This document shows, in pieces, positions 52,150-60,524 of a stretch of DNA of 64,000 nucleotides. Below the pieces are notes generated by a model. The model made no database searches, had not been told where the DNA came from, and worked only from the letters and a program-made list of their open reading frames with translations. The number at the start of each line of letters is the position of its first letter. Position 1 is the stretch's first letter. The DNA is taken from assembly GCF_030019085.1 (NCBI RefSeq), contig NZ_JASEFJ010000002.1, forward strand, positions 62,001 through 126,000. Direction: 5' to 3'. The position numbers and the translations under genes are program-made. The DNA comes from Methanoculleus sp. (GTDB lineage Archaea > Halobacteriota > Methanomicrobia > Methanomicrobiales > Methanoculleaceae).

Positions 52150-52597
52150 TGTGGACCAGGTAGACCCTCGCGAGATACAGACCCTTCAGGTGTACTTAAA
52201 CGAGTACGCCCAGCAGATCGAGATCCTTACGCAGCAACTCTCGATGATCGAGCAACAGCGGATTGAGGCTGCTGCCGCCATCGAGACCCTTCTTGCGGTC
52301 CGGGAGAATGCAGAGGCCACAGTCCTTCTCCCTATTGGCGGCGGCGCTCTTCTGCGGGTGAAAGTTCTTGACACCGGGCATGCAATCGTGAACCTCGGGG
52401 CAGATGTATCCGTTGAGTGGTCTACAGAGGACGCAGTGAAGTATCTCGAAGGCCGGATAACCGAACTTGAGGCGCTGGAGAAGAAGGTCGCAGGTTCGCT
52501 TGAGCAGTTGCAGGCACGGGCCACGGAGGTATCCCGGCGACTTGAGGCGGCGTACGGGGCGGCCCGGCAGGCTCAGGCAGGCCGTGGCGGAAGTTGA
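52139..52597 (+). CDS. pfdA: Prefoldin subunit alpha
   Basis: 152 residues with two long coiled-coil arms (about 12-55 and 105-145) joined by a beta hairpin region (LLPIGGGALLRVKVLDTG). Part of the alpha2beta4 jellyfish chaperone for newly made proteins. Start at the ATG at 52139, but an internal GTG at 52142 or 52151 is possible. Precedes ftsY. Confidence 0.93.
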   Translation: MVSDVDQVDPREIQTLQVYLNEYAQQIEILTQQLSMIEQQRIEAAAAIETLLAVRENAEATVLLPIGGGALLRVKVLDTGHAIVNLGADVSVEWSTEDAVKYLEGRITELEALEKKVAGSLEQLQARATEVSRRLEAAYGAARQAQAGRGGS

Positions 52598-52599
52598 TA

Positions 52600-53661
52600 A
52601 TGTTTGACTCTTTAAAGAAGAAACTTCAGAATATCCGGACTAAATTTGCCTCGAATATCGAGGAGGCTGCGGAGGTGGAGGTTGAGCCCCAGCAAACCTC
52701 CGGGACGGCGGAGGCTGCACCCCCTCTTGCCAGGCCAGAACCGCCTGCAGCGCTAGAAGAACGGGAGAGACCTACTCTCATAAACAGGGTAAAGGTCTTC
52801 GTCAGGGAGCGGGAGATCCTTATCCGGGAGAAGGATATTGAGGAACCGCTTGCCGAACTCGAGATGGTTCTCCTGGAGAACGATGTTGCCCTCCCGGTCA
52901 CGGACGAGATCATCTCCCGGATGCGGGCAGATCTGGTTGGCCGGCACCGGGGGCTCGGCGCCTCTGTGGACGATCTGGTTGTATCTACCCTGCGCTCGGC
53001 CCTCTGTGGTGTGCTTGGCGAGGGTCTCGATCTCCTGCGTTACGTTCAGGAGCACGAACGCCCGGTGAAGATCCTCTTTACCGGTGTGAACGGTACAGGA
53101 AAGACCACAACAGTCGCGAAGGTCGGCCACTACCTGCAGAAGAACGGGTTCTCGGTTGTGATCGGTGCCGGGGATACCTTCCGGGCGGGTGCGATCGAGC
53201 AGATCGTTACCCATGCTGACCGTCTCGGCATCCGGGTTGTCCACCATCAGCCCGGTGCCGATCCATCCGCTGTTCTCTTTGACGCCGTTCAGTACGCGAA
53301 GGCACATAACATCGATGTTGTCCTGGCTGATACAGCCGGCCGGTTCCACAACCGGGCAAACCTGATGAACCAGCTGGAGAAGATCCGGCGGGTGATGAAA
53401 CCGGATCTCGTCGTCTACGTCGATGAGGCGGTGGCCGGGAACGATGCGGTAATCCGGGCCGATGAGTTCAACAGGACCGTCGGCACCGATGCGGTCGTTC
53501 TGACCAAGGCGGATATGGACCCGCGTGGGGGCGCGGCGATATCGATCGCACACACCGTTGGAAAACCGATCCTCTTCCTCGGGACGGGGCAGGGTTATGA
53601 CGACATCATGCCGTTTGAGCCCCGGGCGATGGTTGATGAACTGCTGGGTGGTGGGGACTGA
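52600..53661 (+). CDS. ftsY: Signal recognition particle receptor FtsY
   Basis: 353 residues, with an acidic linker after residue 25, then NG domain: [19 protein letters not shown] (G1), [30 protein letters not shown] (G3) and [17 protein letters not shown] (G4/G5). Receives SRP-ribosome complexes at the membrane. Start at ATG 52600; the preceding TTG is within the prefoldin stop region. The stop TGA overlaps the srp54 ATG by one base. Confidence 0.96.
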   Translation: MFDSLKKKLQNIRTKFASNIEEAAEVEVEPQQTSGTAEAAPPLARPEPPAALEERERPTLINRVKVFVREREILIREKDIEEPLAELEMVLLENDVALPVTDEIISRMRADLVGRHRGLGASVDDLVVSTLRSALCGVLGEGLDLLRYVQEHERPVKILFTGVNGTGKTTTVAKVGHYLQKNGFSVVIGAGDTFRAGAIEQIVTHADRLGIRVVHHQPGADPSAVLFDAVQYAKAHNIDVVLADTAGRFHNRANLMNQLEKIRRVMKPDLVVYVDEAVAGNDAVIRADEFNRTVGTDAVVLTKADMDPRGGAAISIAHTVGKPILFLGTGQGYDDIMPFEPRAMVDELLGGGD

Positions 53662-54992
53662 TGCTGGATACCCTGGGTAACTCATTGAAGGACGCCGTCA
53701 AGAAACTCTCCGGAAAGACCGTGATCGACCGGGCGGCTGTCGATGAACTGGTACGCGATCTCCAGCGGGCCCTCCTCTCTGCCGATGTCAACGTCAGGCT
53801 GGTGATGCAACTTTCCCAGTCGATCAAGAAACGTGCGCTTGAGGAAGAACCCCCGAAAGGAATGGGTGTCCGCGTGCACGTTCTCCGGATCGTCTACCAG
53901 GAACTTGTCCGGCTTATGGGCAGAACGGGTGAGGTCTCGCTTGAGCCCCAGACGATCCTGATGGCAGGGCTGCAGGGGAGCGGGAAGACAACAACGACGG
54001 CGAAACTTGCCAGATACTTCCAGCGCAAAGGGTTGCGGGTTGCGGTGATCTGCGCCGATACGTTCCGGCCCGGCGCCTACGATCAGCTAAAGACTCTCTG
54101 TGATCGGATCAGCGTTCCCTGCTTTGGTGACCCTGCAGAGTCGGACGCTCTTGCGATAGTCCGTGAAGGTCTCCCAAGGTTCCGCAAACAGTATGAGGTG
54201 ATCATCATCGATACCCAGGGCCGGCACGCCCTGGAGGAGAACCTGATCCAGGAGATCATCCAGATTAATGAGATCGCGCATCCTGACCATCGGTGGCTCG
54301 TGATCGATGCGGCGCTAGGGCAGCAGGCAAGCGAGCAGGCCCGCAGGTTTCACGATGCGATCGGGATAGATGGCGTCATCGTCACCAAGATGGACGGTAC
54401 CGCCAAGGGTGGCGGTGCCCTCTCGGCGGTCGCCGAGACCCGGAGCGGGATCGTCTTTATCGGGAGTGGCGAGACTATCGAGGATCTCGAGAGGTTCGAC
54501 CCGGATGGTTTTATCTCGCGGTTGCTCGGGATGGGCGACCTCAAGGCGCTTGTTGAACGCGCCGAAGAGGCGGTCTCGACCGATGAGATCGATGTAAACG
54601 CTATGCTCAAGGGGAAGTTCACGCTCCGGGATATGTACAAGCAGCTCGAGGCGTTGAACAGGATGGGGCCCCTGAGGCAGATCATGAGCATGCTCCCGCT
54701 GGGAGGCATGCAGATCCCGGACGAAGCCTACGATATCACCAGCACCAAGATGCAGCGTTATCGGGTGATCATGGACTCGATGACCCCCTCAGAGCTCGAT
54801 GACCCCTCGATAATCGGGAGTGCACGCGTCCAGCGGATCGCCCGTGGCGCCGGGGTGACACCAGAGGATGTCCGGGAGCTCATAAAATACTACAAGATAA
54901 TGCAACGCGCTTTAAAGGGTATGCGTGGCATGGATGGCGGCAAGTTCAACATGCAGCGCATGATGAAGAAGTTCGGCGGACCCGGTAGATGA
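53661..54992 (+). CDS. srp54: Signal recognition particle 54 kDa protein
   Basis: 443 residues: N domain, G domain with [48 protein letters not shown] (G3; the usual Ala of DTAGR is Gln here), [27 protein letters not shown], and a methionine-rich M domain ([34 protein letters not shown]) that binds signal peptides and 7S RNA. Coupled to ftsY. Confidence 0.97.
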   Translation: MLDTLGNSLKDAVKKLSGKTVIDRAAVDELVRDLQRALLSADVNVRLVMQLSQSIKKRALEEEPPKGMGVRVHVLRIVYQELVRLMGRTGEVSLEPQTILMAGLQGSGKTTTTAKLARYFQRKGLRVAVICADTFRPGAYDQLKTLCDRISVPCFGDPAESDALAIVREGLPRFRKQYEVIIIDTQGRHALEENLIQEIIQINEIAHPDHRWLVIDAALGQQASEQARRFHDAIGIDGVIVTKMDGTAKGGGALSAVAETRSGIVFIGSGETIEDLERFDPDGFISRLLGMGDLKALVERAEEAVSTDEIDVNAMLKGKFTLRDMYKQLEALNRMGPLRQIMSMLPLGGMQIPDEAYDITSTKMQRYRVIMDSMTPSELDDPSIIGSARVQRIARGAGVTPEDVRELIKYYKIMQRALKGMRGMDGGKFNMQRMMKKFGGPGR

Positions 54993-55567
54993 AACGGTTC
55001 GCTATCGTGGGCCACGTTGCCGAAACGAGCGGTAACTTCAGCCTGAACGATCTACCTGGAAGCGGGGGGAGGATGGATCTCCTCTGCCGTTGCGTCAGTT
55101 CCTCGTTATTCCTCTCCCATGACCTGCGGCGGGATGTGGAGTGTTACCTCATCCTCTGCGGCGGAGCTGGTCCGGAGAAGACCATCCTCTTTCGTGGGAG
55201 CGAGGTACGCCGACTCTCTCCAGACGAACGGAGCAGTGCCGCTCTTATCAAGAAGGCTCTCTCGATCCCCTGCGGAGATGAGTTCCGGGAGTCGACCCCG
55301 GGGGTCTATATCCGCCGCGGTGGACTTGCACGTTTGCTTGCAGAGATCCCGTTTGCGGTGCTCGACGAGGCCGGGGAGGATGTAAGGAAGGTTCCTGAAC
55401 TCCCGGAGAACTACCTGCTCTCAGACCACCAGAACTTTACGCTGGAGGAGGAAGAGGCCGTTGCCGGGGCCGACCGCTACTCTGTCGGACCGCGCTCGCT
55501 GCATGCCGATCATGCCATTACTGTCCTTTTAAATGAGATTGACCGGAGGGAGTCAGGTTGGGTATAA
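54989..55567 (+). CDS. trmY: tRNA (pseudouridine-54-N1)-methyltransferase TrmY
   Basis: 192-residue SPOUT methyltransferase that makes m1-pseudouridine at tRNA position 54. Seen are [36 protein letters not shown], and a C-terminal knotted SAM-binding region ([10 protein letters not shown]). ATGA overlap with srp54 (4 bases), and it overlaps the Pus10 start by 10 bases, so all three are translationally linked. Confidence 0.95.
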   Translation: MKRFAIVGHVAETSGNFSLNDLPGSGGRMDLLCRCVSSSLFLSHDLRRDVECYLILCGGAGPEKTILFRGSEVRRLSPDERSSAALIKKALSIPCGDEFRESTPGVYIRRGGLARLLAEIPFAVLDEAGEDVRKVPELPENYLLSDHQNFTLEEEEAVAGADRYSVGPRSLHADHAITVLLNEIDRRESGWV

Positions 55568-56796
55568 TCGAAGAGGTAGAATCAATCCTTGAATATGGCG
55601 AGATCTGCGACCACTGTCTCGGACGGTTTTACGGGAAGAGGTCGTTTGGGTTGACCAACGATGAGCGAGGGAGAGCGCTCCGGATCACCTGCGAGGTTTC
55701 AGCAAACAGGCCACACCAGGAACCTGATCCGGTCGCCTGCTGGGTCTGTGGCGGTGAACTCTCAAGGATTGATGATTGGGCAGAGAAGGTTGTCGGGGCT
55801 TTGTCGGGTATAGAGTTTGAGACCTTCCTTATCGGGACGAGGGTGCCGCCGCTTGTTGCGGAGAGCGAAGAGATGGTCTGGAGCGATCTTGGTCTTCACG
55901 ACCCCGAACCGCTTAAAGCCGAGATGAACAGGGAGGTTGGAAAGGCTGTATCGGCGCTCATAGGGAAGGACGCTGACCTTAAGAACCCCGACGTGGTTGC
56001 AATTCTCGATCTCGGCGAAGGTGCGGTTGAGGTGCAGGTCAACCCGGTCTTTTTCGCCGGGCGGTACCTGAAATACGAGCGCGGGATCCCGCAGACCCAC
56101 TGGGATTGCCGGGCTTGCCGTGGAGCTGGGTGCGAACGGTGCAACTACACCGGGAAACAGTATCCTGACTCCGTTGAGGAACTGATAGGCCGACCGGCGA
56201 TCGAGGTATTTGAGGCTAAGAACGCGATCCTGCACGGTGCCGGTCGCGAGGATATCGATGCCAGGATGCTTGGGTCGGGCCGGCCATTTGTGATGGAGAT
56301 AGAGGCGCCCCGGAAGCGGTCGATGGATCTCGCGGTGCTTGAGGAGAAGATAAACAGGGATGCTGCCGGTCGTGTGGCGGTCCAGATCGAGGGATGGGCA
56401 GATCGGAAGATGGTGCAAAGCATTAAATCCGACAAAGGGCATAAAAAATACAGGATCCTGGTCGAGATCGACGGTTCTGTAACACCAGACGAGTTCAGGG
56501 CAGCCCTCGATCAGTTAAAAGGTGCAACGATTCGGCAGCGCACCCCGACAAGGGTGTCACACCGGCGGGCGGATAAAGTTCGGGAGCGGCGGGTCATCGA
56601 TATCGGGTGTACGGGTAGTGTTGATGGCAGATACTGGGTAGAAGTCGTCGGCGAAGCGGGACTCTACATCAAAGAACTGGTATCGGGTGACAGCGGCAGA
56701 ACCAGGCCCAGCCTTGCCCAGATCCTGGGGCGCACCGCACGTGTAGTCAGCCTCGATGTGGTGCAGGTCGAAACAGCAAATGAGTTTGGTGAGTAA
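55558..56796 (+). CDS. pus10: tRNA pseudouridine synthase Pus10
   Basis: 412 residues. Makes pseudouridine at tRNA positions 54 and 55. N-terminal THUMP-like zinc domain with EICDHCLGRFYGKRSFG and ACWVCGG, then CRACRGAGCERCNYTG, and the catalytic Asp in GREDIDARMLGSGRPF (about residue 240). The start is TTG at 55558, with GGAGG 8 bases upstream. Together with TrmY it gives m1-pseudouridine-54. Confidence 0.94.
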   Translation: MGIIEEVESILEYGEICDHCLGRFYGKRSFGLTNDERGRALRITCEVSANRPHQEPDPVACWVCGGELSRIDDWAEKVVGALSGIEFETFLIGTRVPPLVAESEEMVWSDLGLHDPEPLKAEMNREVGKAVSALIGKDADLKNPDVVAILDLGEGAVEVQVNPVFFAGRYLKYERGIPQTHWDCRACRGAGCERCNYTGKQYPDSVEELIGRPAIEVFEAKNAILHGAGREDIDARMLGSGRPFVMEIEAPRKRSMDLAVLEEKINRDAAGRVAVQIEGWADRKMVQSIKSDKGHKKYRILVEIDGSVTPDEFRAALDQLKGATIRQRTPTRVSHRRADKVRERRVIDIGCTGSVDGRYWVEVVGEAGLYIKELVSGDSGRTRPSLAQILGRTARVVSLDVVQVETANEFGE

Positions 56797-56798
56797 TC

Positions 56799-57092
56799 AT
56801 GGCACATCACAATGGACCACGCAAGAAGACGCGGTATAAGTTCAAGAAAGACCTGAGAAGACGTGGCATCCCTCCTGTAACCTCTGTGATTCAGAACTTT
56901 GAGATAGGGCAGAGGGTGCATGTAGTGGTCGAACCGAGCGTCCAGAAGGGGATGCCCCACCGTCGGTTCCACGGGAAGACCGGTACGGTTATCGGGCGGC
57001 GTGGGCGTGCATGGGTGCTCGAGGTTAGGGACGGCGATACGATAAAACAGGTTATTGCGAGACCGCAACACCTAAAAGCGCAGAAACTATAA
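56799..57092 (+). CDS. rpl21e: 50S ribosomal protein L21e
   Basis: 97 residues: HNGPRKKTRYKFKKDLRRRG, VHVVVEPSVQKGMPHRRFHG and KTGTVIGRRGRAWVLEVRDG. Two bases after the Pus10 stop. Confidence 0.97.
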   Translation: MAHHNGPRKKTRYKFKKDLRRRGIPPVTSVIQNFEIGQRVHVVVEPSVQKGMPHRRFHGKTGTVIGRRGRAWVLEVRDGDTIKQVIARPQHLKAQKL

Positions 57093-57118
57093 CCATCCAG
57101 GATAGTGGAGTGATTGGC

Positions 57119-57469
57119 ATGAAGGTAAAACGAGTTGTAAGCGAAGAGCGGATACTGCTCCCCGAGGTGCGGGATATTCTCCTTGCCGTGGAGACAACCC
57201 GGTTTGAGTCGGGGGACGAGATGTCCTACGAGCTCCGTAAGAGCATTGAGCATGCCAATCGCTTCTCAAAGACATCTTCCGAGAAAGCCCGTGCCCTTGT
57301 TGGCGACCTGATGAAACTCGAGAAGATGAAAGAGGATATTGCCTACCGGATTGCGAACCTGATGCCCCGAACCAGGGATGAACTGCGGGCCATCTACGCC
57401 AAAGAACGGTTCAATCTGACGACGGAAGAGCTGGACGAGATTCTCGAAGTGGTAATGACCCACTTCTGA
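57119..57469 (+). CDS. rpoF: DNA-directed RNA polymerase subunit F (Rpb4)
   Basis: 116 residues of the Rpb4 family, partner of Rpo7: HRDC-like helical domain in the C-terminal half (AYRIANLMPRTRDELRAI, LTTEELDEILEVV). Start chosen at the ATG at 57119, with GGAGTGATT just upstream; an in-frame start 9 bases earlier is not needed. Confidence 0.94.
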   Translation: MKVKRVVSEERILLPEVRDILLAVETTRFESGDEMSYELRKSIEHANRFSKTSSEKARALVGDLMKLEKMKEDIAYRIANLMPRTRDELRAIYAKERFNLTTEELDEILEVVMTHF

Positions 57470-57493
57470 CCCCCCTTTCCCGGGGTGAAGCCA

Positions 57494-58060
57494 ATGAGAG
57501 CCGAAAAGAAAGAGGTGAACGCAGTAGTTCTGGATGTCCTTCCTTTGGGCCATGTTAGTGGCGACCAGCGTCCGGGCTACAGGCGCGAACCGGTCGTTCA
57601 GGCGGTAGGGGTGGACCAGTTCAAACTGCTTGAGCTTGTTCCGAAACCTGGTGCGGACATCCAGATCCACGACCGCGTCTACATCGGGGATGAGGAGCGT
57701 GATAAGATCGAGCGTGTCAAGCGGCGGATCGGGTATGAGGACCTGACAGCGACAGCGAAGCTCGAGTTGCCGTTTGTGGTCGAGCAGATTGTCCACGAGA
57801 ACGAGCAGCGGTTCGTTGACTTCTTCAATAAGTCCGTTCCGATCACACCTAAGTTTCACATGCTGCACCTGCTCCCCGGCATCGGGAAGAAACTTCTGTG
57901 GGAGATCCTTGAAGAGCGGGAGAAGAAACCGTTTGAGAGTTTTGATGAGATCTCCAGGCGGATCAGGTCACTTCCTCACCCGGAGAGGATGATAATCAAT
58001 CGGATCCTGCACGAGATCGAGGATCCTGACGAGAAGTATCACATATTCACATCGAGATGA
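57494..58060 (+). CDS. DUF655 RNA-binding-like protein
   Basis: 188 residues with KKEVNAVVLDVLPLGHVSG (OB-like strand), RVYIGDEERDKIERVKRRIG and a helix-hairpin-helix region (MLHLLPGIGKKLLWEIL, FESFDEISRRIRSLP). Archaeal DUF655, of unknown function, in the same place next to ksgA in many archaea. GGTGA lies 5 bases before the ATG. Overlaps ksgA by 4 bases. Confidence 0.88.
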   Translation: MRAEKKEVNAVVLDVLPLGHVSGDQRPGYRREPVVQAVGVDQFKLLELVPKPGADIQIHDRVYIGDEERDKIERVKRRIGYEDLTATAKLELPFVVEQIVHENEQRFVDFFNKSVPITPKFHMLHLLPGIGKKLLWEILEEREKKPFESFDEISRRIRSLPHPERMIINRILHEIEDPDEKYHIFTSR

Positions 58061-58830
58061 GCGCTCCCAGGGATCAGCACTTTCTCATCGACCGCAGGGC
58101 TGTCGAGAAGATTGCCGGTTTTGCCGATGTCTCCGGTCGGCGGGTGCTAGAGATAGGTCCCGGTGAGGGGATCCTGACTCGAGCACTCATTGAACGGGGT
58201 GCGGAGGTTATCGCGGTAGAGATTGATCCTGCTCTGGTGGAAGAACTCGAGGTCACGTTTGCCGACGAGATCGGGGAGGGGCGTCTGGAGATAATCAAGG
58301 GTGATGCCAGGAAGGTGGACATCCCGCCGTTTGATATCGTCGTCGCAAACCTCCCATACTCTGTTTCTGCAAAGATTACGTTCCGACTGCTTGAGATCGG
58401 GTTTGAGGCGGCTATCCTGATGTATCAGAAAGAGTTCGTCCAGCGTATGATCGCGTCGCCTGGAACCGCTAACGTGGGTCGGTTATCGGTGATGGTGCAG
58501 ACCTACGCCTCCGTAAAACCACTGCTCGAGCTCTCACCGTCTTCTTTCCGCCCGAAACCGCAGGTTCGCTCGTTGGTTGTCCAGATCATACCGCACGAAC
58601 CACCGTACCCGATCGCGGATCGGGAAGTATACGCTGACGTTGTGCGGGTGCTGTTCTCTCACCGGCGAAAGACTGTGCGTAAAGGGCTCCAGAGCGGGAG
58701 GACGGTGTTTCCTCCGGGCTTGATCGAGGGTGCGATCCAGGATCTCCCCGATGAACTCCTTCAACGGCGGCCACAGGACCTCTCGCTGGAGGAGTTTGCA
58801 TTGATCGCAAACAGACTTGCGGGGCGCTGA
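58057..58830 (+). CDS. rsmA: 16S rRNA dimethyladenosine transferase (KsgA/Dim1)
   Basis: 257 residues. Dimethylates two adjacent adenosines near the 3' end of 16S rRNA. Visible SAM motif I LEIGPGEGILTRALIERGAE, motif IV VVANLPYSVSAKITFRLLEI and C-terminal helical part with RVLFSHRRKTVRKGL. 2-base gap to the next methyltransferase gene. Confidence 0.96.
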   Translation: MSAPRDQHFLIDRRAVEKIAGFADVSGRRVLEIGPGEGILTRALIERGAEVIAVEIDPALVEELEVTFADEIGEGRLEIIKGDARKVDIPPFDIVVANLPYSVSAKITFRLLEIGFEAAILMYQKEFVQRMIASPGTANVGRLSVMVQTYASVKPLLELSPSSFRPKPQVRSLVVQIIPHEPPYPIADREVYADVVRVLFSHRRKTVRKGLQSGRTVFPPGLIEGAIQDLPDELLQRRPQDLSLEEFALIANRLAGR

Positions 58831-58832
58831 GT

Positions 58833-59402
58833 ATGAACACGGGCGACCAGGTCTACCCACCGGCCGAGGACTCGTTTTTACTCCTTCGGGCGGCGCTCCG
58901 GGAGGTCAAGCCGGACGACCGTGTGCTGGAGGTGGGGACGGGTAGTGGCTATATTGCGGCCACCCTCATGAGCAGGGCGGCGATTCTGGTCGGCACCGAT
59001 ATCAACCCGCACGCGGTTGTATCCGCCCGCGCCCGCGGGGTGGAGGTTGTACGGACAGACCTCCTCGCCGGGATTTCAGGGCCGGTTGACCTCATCCTTT
59101 TCAACCCACCATACCTCCCGACAACGCCCGGGGAGCGGATGGACGACTGGCTGGAGTACGCCCTCGACGGCGGCCCGACAGGGAGGGCGACGATCGAGCG
59201 GTTCGTCGCGGATGCCGGCCGGGTGCTCTCGCCCTTCGGGCGGGTTCTGCTCCTCGTCTCGTCGCTGACCGGGCCTGACGAAGTCCGGGAACTCTTCGCA
59301 CGCGAGGGGTTCGTCTCGTTCGTCGTCGACGAAGAGGCCCTCGATGACGAGAGGCTCTACGTCTTCCGGGCGACACGTGACCTCTGCCGGATGTGGCTTT
59401 GA
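58833..59402 (+). CDS. HemK2/MTQ2-type class I methyltransferase
   Basis: 189 residues: VYPPAEDSFLLLRAA, VLEVGTGSGYIAATL (SAM motif I), and FNPPYLPTTPGERMDDWLEY with the NPPY motif of N5-glutamine/adenine methyltransferases. Close to archaeal HemK2 (aMTQ2), which with Trm112-like partner modifies translation factors such as aRF1; no Trm112 gene is in the window. Last gene of the cluster. Confidence 0.9.
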   Translation: MNTGDQVYPPAEDSFLLLRAALREVKPDDRVLEVGTGSGYIAATLMSRAAILVGTDINPHAVVSARARGVEVVRTDLLAGISGPVDLILFNPPYLPTTPGERMDDWLEYALDGGPTGRATIERFVADAGRVLSPFGRVLLLVSSLTGPDEVRELFAREGFVSFVVDEEALDDERLYVFRATRDLCRMWL

Positions 59403-59578
59403 GCGGTCAGGGTGTTATAGTTTCCGGGCGATTGGAGACCCTCAAATCGGTTCCTTCAGGTTATACCCGGTCAGATGAATCCGCCGGATATGGATCCGGG
59501 GGTGGTCGGGTGGTGGAGGACTATACCGTTCTCCTTCCATTCTGCCCCACCTCTTGCGGGTTTGAGGCATGATGGGTT

Positions 59579-59590
59579 CAATTTATATCG
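59579..59590 (+). promoter_or_regulatory. TATA box of the Lon-like protease gene
   Basis: CAATTTATATCG about 55 bases upstream of the ATG at 59639. Confidence 0.5.
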
Positions 59591-59638
59591 TCTCCGACCG
59601 CGCAAGTTACATCTTCTCCAAAGTAATAGAGTAGATCA

Positions 59639-60514
59639 ATGGGTAACAATACGCGCCTGCTGGAAAAGACCCTGGCGGTTTTGCTCGTATTATCGGTTGC
59701 TGTAAATATATTACTCCTGGGTGTCATCCTCGCCCCTGGTGGTGACCTCCCTCTCGAAGGGCCGCTGGAGGTCGTTACCCCGTCTGCCACAACTCTCGCA
59801 CCAGCCTCAACGACGGCCGGGGCCGCAACCATGCAGGTGCCGGTGGTAATCCAGCGCGTTGAGGTCAAACAGGGTGGCCCGTTCCCTTACGAGGTGTTTA
59901 CAACCGAAGGCGGGATGGTTAACATCTCGGTTGAAGTGGCGCCCGGAAAGGGGCGCGTCCTTGTCCAGACCACACCGTTGATGGGGACGGTCTTTCAGGA
60001 CGCTGCAAACCATGCGGTCGCTGCTGCTGCCAATCACTCTGGCGTGGATCTATCAGGGACGGATGTCATCTTCAGCATCAGGAGCCCGGAAGAGGTCTCT
60101 GAGATCGATGGCCCGAGTGCAGGAGCGGCCATGGCCGCACTTCTCACCTCGGTGCTGGAGGGTTTCCCCCTCAACGAGAGCGTTACGGTGACAGGAACCA
60201 TTGATGAGAACGGGAGGATCGGCCCGATCGGCGGTGTTCTGGAGAAGGCAGAGGCCGCTTACCGCAGCGGAAAGACACTCTTCCTCCTGCCGGCGGAGAA
60301 CAATCAGGTGATAGGTTACCGGGAGGAGGTCCGGTTACTTGGCAACCTGAGGATCGTGCGCCAGCTGCCGGTTGTCATGGATGCAAAGACCTACCTCCAG
60401 GAGAACCTGGGGATCCAGGTGAGGTATGTGGATACTCTCGATGACCTGCTAACCTACCTCCGTGCACCCGGTGTGGCAGGTGAGGCTTCAAGACCGGTTG
60501 TCAGCCCGGTCTGA
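59639..60514 (+). CDS. Membrane-anchored S16 (Lon-like) serine protease without ATPase
   Basis: 291 residues. One hydrophobic anchor near residues 10-32, then a Thr/Ala-rich linker, then the S16 protease domain with the dyad Ser160 in IDGPSAGAAMAA and Lys203 in GGVLEKAEAAY (separation 43, as in Lon). It has no AAA+ domain, so it is not a Lon unfoldase. Probably cleaves substrates on the outer face. Convergent with mutL, 10 bases apart. Confidence 0.92.
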   Translation: MGNNTRLLEKTLAVLLVLSVAVNILLLGVILAPGGDLPLEGPLEVVTPSATTLAPASTTAGAATMQVPVVIQRVEVKQGGPFPYEVFTTEGGMVNISVEVAPGKGRVLVQTTPLMGTVFQDAANHAVAAAANHSGVDLSGTDVIFSIRSPEEVSEIDGPSAGAAMAALLTSVLEGFPLNESVTVTGTIDENGRIGPIGGVLEKAEAAYRSGKTLFLLPAENNQVIGYREEVRLLGNLRIVRQLPVVMDAKTYLQENLGIQVRYVDTLDDLLTYLRAPGVAGEASRPVVSPV

Positions 60515-60524
60515 ACTGGCGGAC

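Noticed and set aside
59475-59705. Short frame beginning MNPPDMDPG upstream of the Lon-like protease
   Set aside because: Pro/Arg-rich translation typical of a chance frame; it overlaps the protease start and has no homology I recognise.
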